This document shows positions 11,411 through 20,742 of a stretch of 64,000 bases of DNA, piece after piece; the first letter of the stretch is position 1; the number at the start of each line of letters is the position of its first letter. Under the pieces are notes generated by a model that saw only the letters and a list, made by a program, of their open reading frames with translations, was not told the origin of the DNA and ran no database searches. A program made the translations under genes and the position numbers. This DNA comes from Phialocephala subalpina. Lineage: Eukaryota; Ascomycota; Leotiomycetes; Helotiales; Mollisiaceae. The DNA lies in contig FJOG01000004.1 of assembly GCA_900073065.1 (NCBI GenBank), forward strand, positions 1,147,936 to 1,211,935. Direction: 5' to 3'.

Positions 11411-13061
11411 ATGCAATCTGCCGAGGGGCAGCAATTGCAGCAACAACCTGCGTCGTCCGGACCACCGCATACCCTTCCACAGCAGACACAACATATCCCA
11501 ACCCAGCAAAAGCGCGACTTCTCAGAAGAAGCCACAACCTCTCCCGGCGGCGACCCAGCATCCGCCTCCGACGGTACCAAGAAGAGACGCACAAATGCCT
11601 CTGGTGGATCATCCAGCTCTCGCGGGGTAGCGAATTTAACGCCAGATCAACTTGCGAAGAAGAGGGCGAATGATAGGGAGGCGCAGAGGGCGATTAGAGA
11701 GAGGACTAAGAACCAAATTGAGAATTTGGAGAGGAAGATTAGGGAGTTGACTAGTCAGCAGCCGTATCAGGAGTTGCAGCATGTGTTGAGGCAGAAGGAG
11801 GCTGTTGAGGCGGAGAATTTGGATATTAAGAAGAGGTTGGGGAGTGTTTTGGGCTTGATTCAGCCGATTCTTGGGCAGCATGGTTAGTCTTCGTGAATTG
11901 ATGTCTTGGAGAAAAGTTGACTGATGGATTGTAGGTTTTGAGGCTCCGACTTATACCCCTCCTACACAACCGTATGTGCCGAATCGACCGAGTTCTGCGA
12001 GCATGAATGTTTCGACGCCGAGTAGTGCTGCTTCCCCAGCTGCGAATCCGCCATGGCAGGCTCCCAGTGCGCCGATGGGGATTGGTCATGATCCGAGATA
12101 TCCTCCAGTTCAGACTATACAAACACAGCAATTGGCGAAGCAGAGACATGATATGGCACACAACTTGGACATGGGACCAGAGAGATTAGGATTGGATTTT
12201 CTCCTCGACGGCACTCAAAGGATCAACAAGATACCGAATGGAGTCAATGGGGCCCCAGACAACTTCAAACACGACGCAAAGCAATCGCCCAGTAGCCCCG
12301 TTCATCACAGAAGCAATTCGATGAGCAATCACGCAAACTACAACCCACCAATGCCCAGCTCCGAAATGACCGGCTACGCAGCCCCCGTCCGCAACGGCCC
12401 CCCAACCTGCCCATTGGATAGTCTCCTCCTCGACTTCCTCCGCAAAAAACAAGAAGAAGCCGCTTCTGGCATCTCAACCTCCTCACTCGTCGGCCCCGCC
12501 TACCCCTCCGTATCCTCCCTCCTAAACCCCTCTCGAGCAGCAACCTCTCACCCATTATCAAAAGTATTCACCGACATCTTAGCCACCTTTCCAGATCTCT
12601 CAACTCTACCGGAAAAAATCGCAGTCCTGTACATAATGTTCCTAATAATGCGCTGGCAAATCTCCCCCACACCCGAAAACTACGACCGTCTCCCCGACTG
12701 GATCACACCTCGCCCATCTCAACTCTTCACCCCGCACCCAGCTTGGATAGACAATCTCCCTTGGCCTAAGATGCGAGATCGTCTCGTTACTAATTACAAT
12801 CCGCGAGATTATCTTTTTGATAATTTTTTCATGCCATATTCGACGACGCTGAGTTTGAACTGGCCGTATGAGCCGACGGATGCGTTGTTGAGTAATAATC
12901 CGGGGGGTGGGAATGGGGGCGAGGTGGAGGTGTGTATTAATCCTGTTTTTGAGAGGCATTTGAGGAGGTTGGAGAATTGGAGTTTGGGGCCAGCTTTTGC
13001 GAAGGCGTTTCCGGGGTTGTTGGATACGTATCGGTTGAAGGTTGATGGGGATAGGCGATGA
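11411..13061 (+). CDS. bZIP transcription factor with C-terminal DUF3425
   Basis: Nuclear DNA-binding regulator of a large filamentous-fungal family; targets unknown. Exons 11411-11882 and 11935-13061 (intron 52 nt, GTTAGT to GTAG, phase 1) give 532 aa. The N-terminus is Gln/Pro/Ser-rich. The basic region lies at about residues 79-100 (KKRANDREAQRAIRERTK) and is followed by heptad-spaced hydrophobics to about 150. The middle is a long disordered linker. About residues 290-500 form DUF3425, with LDSLLLDFLRKKQ, HPLSKVFTDILATFPD, MRWQISPTPENYDRLPDW and the closing FERHLRRLENWSLGPAF. The second exon switches abruptly from C-rich coding (12240-12780) to G-rich coding (12780-13061), a base-skew flip inside a single domain. 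Confidence 0.92.
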
Positions 13062-14170
13062 CATGGGCATGACTGGCAGGGGTTTCAAGACCCAGTAAAG
13101 TCAATGAGAGTTGAGAAGAAGGGAGGTGTGTATGGGATAGGATGGATCATGTTTGTATCATATTGCTTGGTGTTCTGGGACAAAAGGCGGCAAAGTCATC
13201 AATGATGCCGACAGCTTTGAGGATCCAATACTGGGAAAGGAAAGACCGATCATGGCTGCTATGCCTTGACATGATGGCTGGCGTTGGATGTTTTACTTGG
13301 TTGCATTGCGTGGCATCTCATCACTTGCATTGGGGCTGGACTGTTTGATGCTTGTAGAAAGTTTTGTTCATGAAGTCTGACTGTACAGAAGACCTATTTT
13401 GCGATTGTTGAGAAGTCTGTTCATGTTGAGAGTTGGTGTTGAAGAACTTGCAAATCTTGACTTGCTCAAGTTTTCTATGAACGATTTACTTCGTCAAGGG
13501 GAGGCTGAAAACTTGAGGTTCGTCACCTCGTCCATGAAGTCCTGCTTTTAATCTAATGCCTAACTTCCCACAAACGCCAACTGTGTACGCCTCCGGAAAG
13601 AGATTGGAGATCCTGATCCTTCTCCCCCTCGTCCCTCCCTTTCCACGACCAACAACAAGTGCTATATTAAAACATCTCCTTAAGAGAGATATCTTCACTC
13701 ATAATCCCTATCGTTGGCCCTCTTTTGGAGTTCAAAATCTAGTTTTGTTTGAAATTTCCATCAATTGGTTCGCGCCGGGTGAGAGACCTGAGCTGCAACC
13801 TATGTTGAAAGATAGCAATGTACATCCAATAACATCTCAGGAGTCTTTCTGCGTTTCGATACTTCTATTCAAGGCTTTCTCGAGGCTTTTCCCATGATAA
13901 TAGTTGCGTAATGGACCACAGCGTATTGGTAGTCGTGAGGGTGTGGGTGAGGTTATTTTAGTCAGTGATGCATCAAAGCCTGACCAATTGTACATTGTCA
14001 AGAGCAATCCTAAGCCAACAAGTGTTTGGCGGATTGCTCAAACAAGAGACTTGCAGCAACCATCCCGTTCACTATGTTCACCAGATTGGCCCCTTGATAA
14101 CAATGGCCTTGTTAGGCTAGCGTAGCATCGACGCAAAATCAGACAGGTATCGGGTACCATTTCTGATTTA
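13062..14170. other. Gene-free accessory region
   Basis: No protein family recognised in any frame. The stretch 13630-13672 resembles 16861-16908 (see repeat entry). After the bZIP 3' flank the sequence turns AT-richer with frequent stops in all frames. Confidence 0.45.
13630..13672 (+). repeat. Promoter-like degenerate repeat, copy 1
   Basis: A CGTCCC..CCACGACCAAC..CAAGTGCTATATTAAAAC block. It matches 16861-16908 with the same order of motifs and a TATA-like end. Alignment is by eye, with small gaps. Confidence 0.45.
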
Positions 14171-15030
14171 AGAGGGGTGGGCTGGAAAGTGCGAAGAGGT
14201 TCTTCGAGCATGTTGACTTTGCCTGGGCAAAGAATCTGGCTAAACTTCTATCGAATTCGGAGGGAAAACATGCCAGAAGGCTCGCAGCTGCAGAGGTGGA
14301 GCTCCAGTGAATGGGACAACCATACGGGACGTGAAGACAGAGGCGAAGAAGATGTAGAAGGTAAATATGTTCTCATAATCCGAATCTGGCTATACGACTA
14401 AGAGCTCCCTTAGGAGATCAAAGATATGATTATGCAGAGGCACGAGGGCTGGATGCGGAAGAGAGCATCACAGAGCTCGAGGACGAAGAAGCATCAGGTA
14501 GAGGAGACGAGGCTGGGAGAAGATACCTGGAATAAACACTCCCCGAATCTCCTGGGTACCACACTGCACAGTACGAGAATCCAGAGCATTCCTCGCACGC
14601 CCACCCAGTACCCAGATTTTCAGTCGCCGCGGACTATCCAAGGCTCATCGAGGCAGTCTTACAATCCGTCGTCTTCTCATCATCCTATTCAGCACCCATA
14701 CCCATCTCAGGCTTACTACCCAAAACAGCACTCGGAAGATCTCATGCCAGCTGAGAACACCTATACATACAAGAAAACACTCAAGCAGGGGAGGTACGAG
14801 ATTCGCTTTCGAAGGTTGCTTGTCTTTTCTAGAGGATTCCTTGCTTTTCCTAGATGATTCCATGCCCTTTCTCGAAGAGTGCTTGCTTGTCCTGGAAGAT
14901 TCTTTCCTTTGGTTGAAGGTTCGTCTGGGGTTTCAAAAGTCTCCCAGGCACGGTTCGTTCCACCTGCTATGCTCAGACCGCTTATATCTGGTGGCCTCAG
15001 GAACGCGACATACCCCTAGAACATAATGAG
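14170..15030 (+). pseudogene. Decayed gene of unknown family (acidic, intron-containing relic)
   Basis: I do not recognise the family. From ATG 14271 a frame reads MPEGSQLQRWSSSEWDN then acidic sequence. It continues across an intron-like gap (GTAAAT at about 14360 to CTTAG about 14414) into DQRYDYAEARGLDAEES and ELEDEEASGRGDEAG, then meets TAA at about 14533. Beyond that stop the same frame stays open to about 14750 (TLPESPGYHTAQYENPEHS and onward), so the stop looks like a CAA-to-TAA change in a once longer protein. The 21-nt repeat at 14826-14909 lies just downstream. Confidence 0.35.
14826..14909 (+). repeat. 21-nt imperfect tandem repeat (4 units) reading as a heptapeptide
   Basis: Units start at 14826, 14847, 14868 and 14889. 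In one plus frame they read FLEDSLL, FLDDSMP, FLEECLL and VLEDSFL. Unit length is exactly 21 nt, and substitutions tend to keep the acidic/hydrophobic pattern. Confidence 0.7.
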
Positions 15031-15822
15031 CGCCCTCCAGAAATCGACCGTATTATAGTGTGCTGCGATGGTACTTAAAACACTCCTGAGCTGCCGACAG
15101 ACAAGATGCCACTGAAGAAGAAAGTGAACCATGGAGTGTTATATCCCTCTCATCGGCCATTTTAGAAAGTGTGCATTGGAGTGCCCGAAGATATAAGTCC
15201 ATGCAAGACACAATTCAAGGCCGGAGAAGGGATATATGGAAAGGATTCAAACTCCAGGAGAACACATGCTCGCGGTCTTGGTACTCTGAGGCTAGGAATC
15301 ATGTATTTCCAGAAGAATCAGAAACTGGGCTGGAGACATTGTGGGGTTTACTCCGTAGTACTATACTGTCGCAACATCCTGCTAGGGGTGTCTTTTTCCC
15401 TACTTGAACGCAATACGTCCGATTCTGTATGCTAGCACTAAATACACTCCACTTCACCACATATGCTCCCACGTAAGTTTCGGCCAACGGAGTTCTTGAA
15501 GAGCAGCGAGCATGATCTACGCGGTCACCACATGCGCTCGGAGCTCTGGAAAGCTAGGGAGCCTTCTTTGTAGAAGAGGTTCATGAGTATATATAAAACT
15601 TCTCATACTGATTGATCGTTGATTTCTATCTGTTATTGCACCATCATGAAGGAGCTTTTGTCAAGCTTCATCACAATCCGCACTCCTTATACAAGCAAAG
15701 ACGGGCAGTATCTTCGTCTCTGTTTATAGATCGAAGTTGGCATCGCGATGCCGGCTCAAATGTCAATGTTCGAAAGGGCTAGGTGGATGAAACAGAGAGC
15801 TCCGTTGAACAAGTGGTACTTA

Positions 15823-15874
15823 TTTTGAAGTTAAGTGTTGTGGTTAAGGAGCTCGGCTCGCTACCCCTTTTTCG
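15823..15874 (+). repeat. Dispersed degenerate repeat, copy A
   Basis: Core TTTTGAAGTTAAGTGTTGTG, then a short variable stretch, then CTCGCTACCCCTTTTT. Similar blocks occur at 17327-17374 (plus) and 18851-18899 (minus). Similarity extends weakly about 20 nt upstream (GTTGA..). Confidence 0.65.
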
Positions 15875-16250
15875 TGGGCGACGACACTCGCACTCTCGTC
15901 ACACTTCTCGCCCGAAATTTCTTCAACTTGGCGATCGGTTTGCGAGAATGCAGCAAGTGCCTATTATACCTCCCTAGGATTTTTGAACTTTGATTGATCC
16001 GTGATACGAAATGAGTAAAGATACCATCTTAGCGTTGCGTTTTATTCAGAAACATGATATGATTGTTACTATCTTAGTCGTATATTCATATTGCTTGTCA
16101 AATAGAGCGTCTTATTCATATCACATACATACCATTAGTGGATGATTCATTTGTTATCAACAGAGTCATAGATGTATCTTTCGGGACGAATAGTAGCTAC
16201 CCACCTAGTCATAACGGATAAAACTTAGATTCACATATTTTGTAAATGGA

Positions 16251-16555
16251 TATAAAAGGACATCTTTATATTTTAGCTATTTTCTTTCTTCATCATATCA
16301 AATATCCTCTCGATACTAACAAAAGCCTTCATACAACCAAACGTCTTCACACCCACACACTTCCTCCAACTCGAGTCAAGATGTGCTCAGCACTCGCCCT
16401 CGTTGCATGATGTGTCACAGAGAGATAGTTGCGGTCACTAAATTGTTTATTTGTCCTAGGACTCAGTCTCCACACCAAATCGGATACACATGTCCAGATG
16501 GGTTCGGCTACGAAGGAGCGGTACCAGTGGATAACGCAGAATTCGGTTGTGGTTA
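16251..16555 (+). pseudogene. Possible relic of a small Cys-containing secreted peptide gene
   Basis: A TATA box (16251) and CT/CA-rich leader precede ATG 16381, which starts MCSALALVA and then stops. After a plausible acceptor (TCCTAG at about 16461) a frame reads IGYTCPDGFGYEG, then DNAEFGCGYC and TAA at about 16562. Three cysteines near the end and the short length recall small secreted proteins, but no join I tried links the two parts in frame. Unknown family; it may be a decayed effector-like gene or chance. Confidence 0.25.
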
Positions 16556-16860
16556 CTGTTAACGATCGGGCTCGTAAGACAGAACTAGTGCTTATTGGAT
16601 ACGGAAGGCCAGGCCACTAAGGGAGAACTAAGCATGGCATTTTGTAACGTATGCGTCGTATCTTCGCGTGGCTGGAGGGAAGCTGGGATGGAAGTTCAAT
16701 GATCGGGATCCGTCCAAAAGATCAGAACGGTACCATGGATGATGAAAATTGTATGTAGAGCTGCCAAGTAGAAAGAAATCACATGGTCCTAGCACAACTC
16801 CACACATACGCCCCTGTCCAAGTGGGCATGCGTTTTGCGATTGAATCACGTGCCCGTCTT

Positions 16861-16908
16861 CGTCCCTTCACGTCCACAACCAACACAACAGCAAGTGCTG
16901 TATAAACC
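16861..16908 (+). repeat. Promoter-like degenerate repeat, copy 2
   Basis: A CGTCCC..CCACAACCAAC..CAAGTGCTGTATAAACC block, related to 13630-13672. Both end in a TATA-like motif followed by CT-rich sequence. Confidence 0.45.
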
Positions 16909-17326
16909 TTTCAACGCATGACATATACTTCCATACGCTTCTCTAGTCTCATTTATCTTGGTTTTCAGCACCAGTTTTACATAAATTTTCCATCGAGCGC
17001 GAGAAAAGTGTGGTACATAGATTTAAATTGCAATAAAAGCCTTCACATACGACCATAGACTGAGGAAAGCTGGGCATCCCGTCCGCTCTGCCATACATAA
17101 ACCTCAGATCGGTAGATCAGTAGTTGAGTGGGTGACCATCAGCGAATCCCTACTGTTGTATGTTTTTGTCCTTTTTTGCTCCCAAGACCCACTGTGGAGA
17201 CAGTGAGATGAGCGGTCAAGGAGTAAAAGCTATGGATTTCGAAGCGAACTATAGAGAAGCTCAATGTCGGAAAAGATAATCATCAAATGAATAAGATGGG
17301 AGGGGTTGATCGCGCGATCATTTTCA

Positions 17327-17374
17327 TTTTCAAGTGAAATGTTGTGATTGAGGAGACTCGTTGCCCCTTTTTGG
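17327..17374 (+). repeat. Dispersed degenerate repeat, copy B
   Basis: TTTTCAAGTGAAATGTTGTG, then GACTCGTTGCCCCTTTTTGG. Differences from copies A and C are mostly transitions. Confidence 0.65.
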
Positions 17375-17639
17375 TAAGCGAGGACACTGTCACCCCTCCA
17401 GACCTCAACCCTCGCATCTGGGATTGTTCGTTTCAATTTCCATATCTATTTCTCAGCAATCGACTGGATTTTGGATCGTCTTTCAGCTTTGCTAGCAGGA
17501 GCGTTCTTATAGAAGGGTACGAAGTCTTCCCATTTCGCCTCACTCCCAAACATTTGCCTCATTACCAAACGCGCATCCGACAGAGCTCTCCAGTGAAAGC
17601 TATACGTACAGCGATACACAATCTCTCATAAAGGCGCAC

Positions 17640-18712
17640 CGAGCATGTCCGAAATGCGCGGGGTATCAGAGGCGCCAGCTTCCAGTTCTCTTCTCCTGAA
17701 AGCAAATGCAAACATCTCTCTAAACGCCACAATGGGCGAATTCTCCTCATCTGGATAATCCAGGAAATGTTACGAATTCAGAAGAGATTATGAATCACTC
17801 AACGGGTACCGCTTGTGCGTCGCTACAGTCAATTATTCTAGTGATGTTTCTGTCGTCGAGGAGTAGGTTGTTGTAGTGTAAGTCGATATGACAAAACGGG
17901 AATGGCCCGTGTAGATGTTATCCGATAATCATAGATGGTAGAGCCTGTTCTAAAATCCACGCTACTGTCTCCCAGTTCTCGTCTTCTCCATGAGCGGAGA
18001 TGATTGCGTTCGTATACTGTTTGCGTTGAGTGTAGAAGTACTCTATGGACGTTGTGCTGGGGACCTCGCCATTGCAGGAACCGATATGTGGCTCTTGATC
18101 CAAGTTTGGACCACTCGAGAGGTGACCGATATGTGCGAATCGAAGGGCGCTTAGCTAATAATAGTATTCCACAAGCTGTTCTGTGACCTTGTCCCACTTT
18201 TCCCTCGGCACTTATTGCGAGAACCTTCCATCCGGGGTATGTATAGGTAGAGCCTCCATCAACATATATCTGAATCCAAGTGGGTTCGTGGAGTTGATGT
18301 CGAATCCATACACAAGTGAAACTGGAATCGAAGTCCGACTCCGCACCAACCGCATCGTGGTGATCTCACTTAGCATGGAAGCTTCAGCCTCCGAGCCGAG
18401 ACTTGAGTTGGTCGGCAGTCTATTTCTGGCGATCCAGTTCTGCGAGTCTGAAAATTTGAGTACGAGCACGACGTTATAGTGGCCACTGGCGAACTTTGTC
18501 GTGTCGATTGAGCAAGTATGCAATTCATCGTGTTTCTGTAAACCATCGGAGGAAGCGGGCTTTCTATCCATGGAAGAGCGAAGTTGCAACGCTCGTGTAC
18601 AGAGAAAGGAGAAATTCGCAGTGAGTAACAGTTGCTCGATGCTTCGGGCATGAAAGCTCCCGCGGTCGATGTCTCGGAACGAGATCCAAGATTCAGATGG
18701 AGCCATGGTCAT
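17640..18712 (-). pseudogene. APH-type phosphotransferase (aminoglycoside/choline kinase fold), broken
   Basis: Remains of a fungal APH-family protein kinase-like gene. The first half (18706-18212) is open: MTMAPSESW, FRDIDRGSFHARS, SGHYNVVLVLKFSD, a nucleotide-binding lobe and EAEASMLSEI to YGFDINSTNPLGFRYMLMEAL. A frame change follows near 18210. The frame then reads PREKWDKVTEQLVEYYY, a TAG where Gln is expected, LSALRFAHIGHLSS and EPHIGSCNGEVPSTTS. The catalytic part follows after another break: GPFPFCHIDLHYNNLLLDD, then IIDCSDAQAVPVE and a TGA, then SSEFVTFPGLS and, after one more shift, EENSPIVAFREMFAFAFRR. Two stops fit C-to-T changes (CAG to TAG, CGA to TGA), as repeat-induced point mutation would give, but the frameshifts do not. 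Non-functional as it stands. Confidence 0.8.
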
Positions 18713-18850
18713 TTTCCAAATGACATCTGGGCCATCATGAAGTCACTAGCAAACACTTTGGGAGACGAGCGTGTGAAGGAATGAAGATCATTCGCTTTGA
18801 GGAATGTACGGTGAGTATCCTCTCATGTGCCCAGCCAAAAACGTGCCAAG

Positions 18851-18899
18851 CCAAAAAGGGGTAGCGAGTTCCCCATAACTACAACACTGAAATTCAAAA
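18851..18899 (-). repeat. Dispersed degenerate repeat, copy C (inverted)
   Basis: Reverse complement reads TTTTGAATTTCAGTGTTGTA, then AACTCGCTACCCCTTTTTGG. It lies between the two broken genes of this island. Confidence 0.65.
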
Positions 18900-19025
18900 T
18901 GATCAACACATACTCAAATAAATCCTCATATCTGACTCCACACTTTCCTTGGCAAAACACTGTTCCAGCTACTGGTCTTAAAAATACAAATGCCCAAACA
19001 GGCACTCCACCCACAATGACAAGTC

Positions 19026-20086
19026 TTATCGAGTCCCGAAGACACGATTCTTTGAGCCCTGTATTTGGTGTGTACTGTACCCTGTGCCCTGTGCCCTCAG
19101 ACACACAAAAACATTAACAATAGAGGTGACAACGGGACCTGGCTCCATGGAACCGAAAACGGTCTGTGTGGCCGTTACTGTGGTGGTGCCAGCAAACATG
19201 GAACAATTTCCTAGAGAAGATGACGAAGGGAAGCTGGAGAAATAGCTTGAAGTTGGTGAGGGTTCGTAAGTGGATGTAAATGAAGACGAAGCCGCAGCAG
19301 TCGAGGAAGTCGAGTTGGAGCTGAAGCAGCTGTCAAAAGTAACCCAAGATGTGATGATATCAGCCAAGACGTAAGAAATAATCATTGTAGCTGTCGTCGT
19401 GACTGCCGTCGTCTCCCGGAAGTAACTCTGATATCCGGTGCTCCGCATGAAGGTACAGTTGACTAGGCAGTAGTAGGAAGTATCGTCGAGGAGACTGCAG
19501 GCGGTAGTCCAACGACGTGGATTACTGCTCCCTCAGGAAAAGCCGGAGCACCAAGCTTGTACGAAACCGGCCCACTATACGCCTTCACCACCCCAGCATA
19601 GCCAATCTGCAACGTAAGTCCGCCGGCCGTAATATAAGGCAGTGTCCATCCCGCAAGCGTATACTCAGTCCACTCATACGGCGTATTCGGGTCGGGTGTA
19701 GTGTCACGGTACATATTCCAAAAATCGTAGGCGTAAATCCGACATGAAGCCAAAGTTGAAGTTGAAGTATAAGGATCGAATTTAAGCCACCAGCTGGTTG
19801 TTGCGATCGTAGGCCCTCTGGAGAGAGAGCTGAGAGATGTGTAGCTTAGGTCTGGGAGACCAACACCCCAGTTGACGTTCATAACTGCGATGCCGCGATA
19901 GCTACCATCTACTGTTTGGGGTGCATTTCCAGCTTCCCAGGAAGCTAACCCGTCTATGACGGCCCAAAATGAGAGGTTGGTGTCGAAGTTGCTGTTGGGG
20001 ATGGGAAGGTAGCAATATTCTTCCTGCGCTGATGATTTGGTTGCTGCTAGTAAGGCGATGGTATTAACGGGGTAGAGGAACTGCAT
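19026..20086 (-). pseudogene. Secreted protein with Ser/Thr-rich tail, probably broken
   Basis: Starts at ATG 20086 with a signal peptide (MQFLYPVNTIALLAATKSSA), then a beta-rich domain containing YCYLPIPNSNFD, FWAVIDGLASWEAGN, TTSWWLKFDPYTST and CRIYAYDFWNMY. This resembles the carbohydrate-binding-like domains of secreted fungal proteins; exact family not recognised. The frame ends at TAG 19463 after 207 residues. In another frame, 19448-19026 continues with ETTAVTTTATM, a Cys-containing stretch and a long Ser/Thr/Pro tail (FTSTYEPSPTSSYFSSFPSSS), the usual linker of such proteins. A stop plus a frameshift between the halves suggests a pseudogene. No intron of normal length joins them, though a 207-aa protein could still be made. 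Confidence 0.6.
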
Positions 20087-20742
20087 GTTGAAAGATTGAG
20101 TTGAGAATGGACTTCAAGAATGTAGATAGATGAAATACTCAGAAACTTGGCATAACATTGTTATATAGAAGTCTATTCTATTCATTTTTGGTGTTGATAG
20201 CAAGGAGAATAAGTATAAGACTTGGGGAGATGGCGGAAGCAAGATGTCTCGCTCACAAAGCTTGATCTGATGTTTTATTGTCAACAAATTCGCATAAATA
20301 GATAAAAGCGACCATTCAGGCTCAAAATGTGGTATCGAGAGTCAAAAGGCTGATACATTGGTTAGCCAAGAGAAGTGTCTCGCGGTCAGTGCCGGCAGGA
20401 CGTCAGAAGCAAACATTACCACCAGCAGAACTGTTACTAAGCTGCTAAAGAGCATGCTATGAAGCAGCACAGGTATCGATCAAGGAGCCGCGGTGCGCAC
20501 GAACACTCCGACAGGTCGACCTCTTTCTATCGAATTCTAGCTAGGTGAAAGAGATGCCGTTTCCGACCTACAGCAGCAGCAATAGCTACCAAAGCATAAG
20601 AATAAGCAAGGAGAATCTAAGAACTGACTCAAGGGCATCGCTGGCGCTCGCCAGTCTAGTGAATAGGCAGAAAACGACCGATCTATTCTCTATTTCATCC
20701 TCCAGCATATCATCTCAAATACACCCTCTCCTCCTTCCCCCT
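20087..20742. other. Intergenic region
   Basis: No gene seen. It separates the decayed island from the FGGY kinase 3' end; the last 150 bases are likely kinase 3' UTR. Confidence 0.45.

Larger units (their letters stand above)
15030..17640. other. AT-rich, gene-free accessory region with TATA-like segments
   Basis: No intact gene found. TATA-like boxes followed by CT-rich leaders occur at about 15589 (TATATATAAAA), 16251 (TATAAAAGG) and 16900 (TGTATAAACC), each followed within about 130 nt by short frames that stop quickly. 16000-16250 is strongly AT-rich. The repeat copies listed separately lie here. It looks like mutational decay of once-transcribed accessory sequence. Confidence 0.45.
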
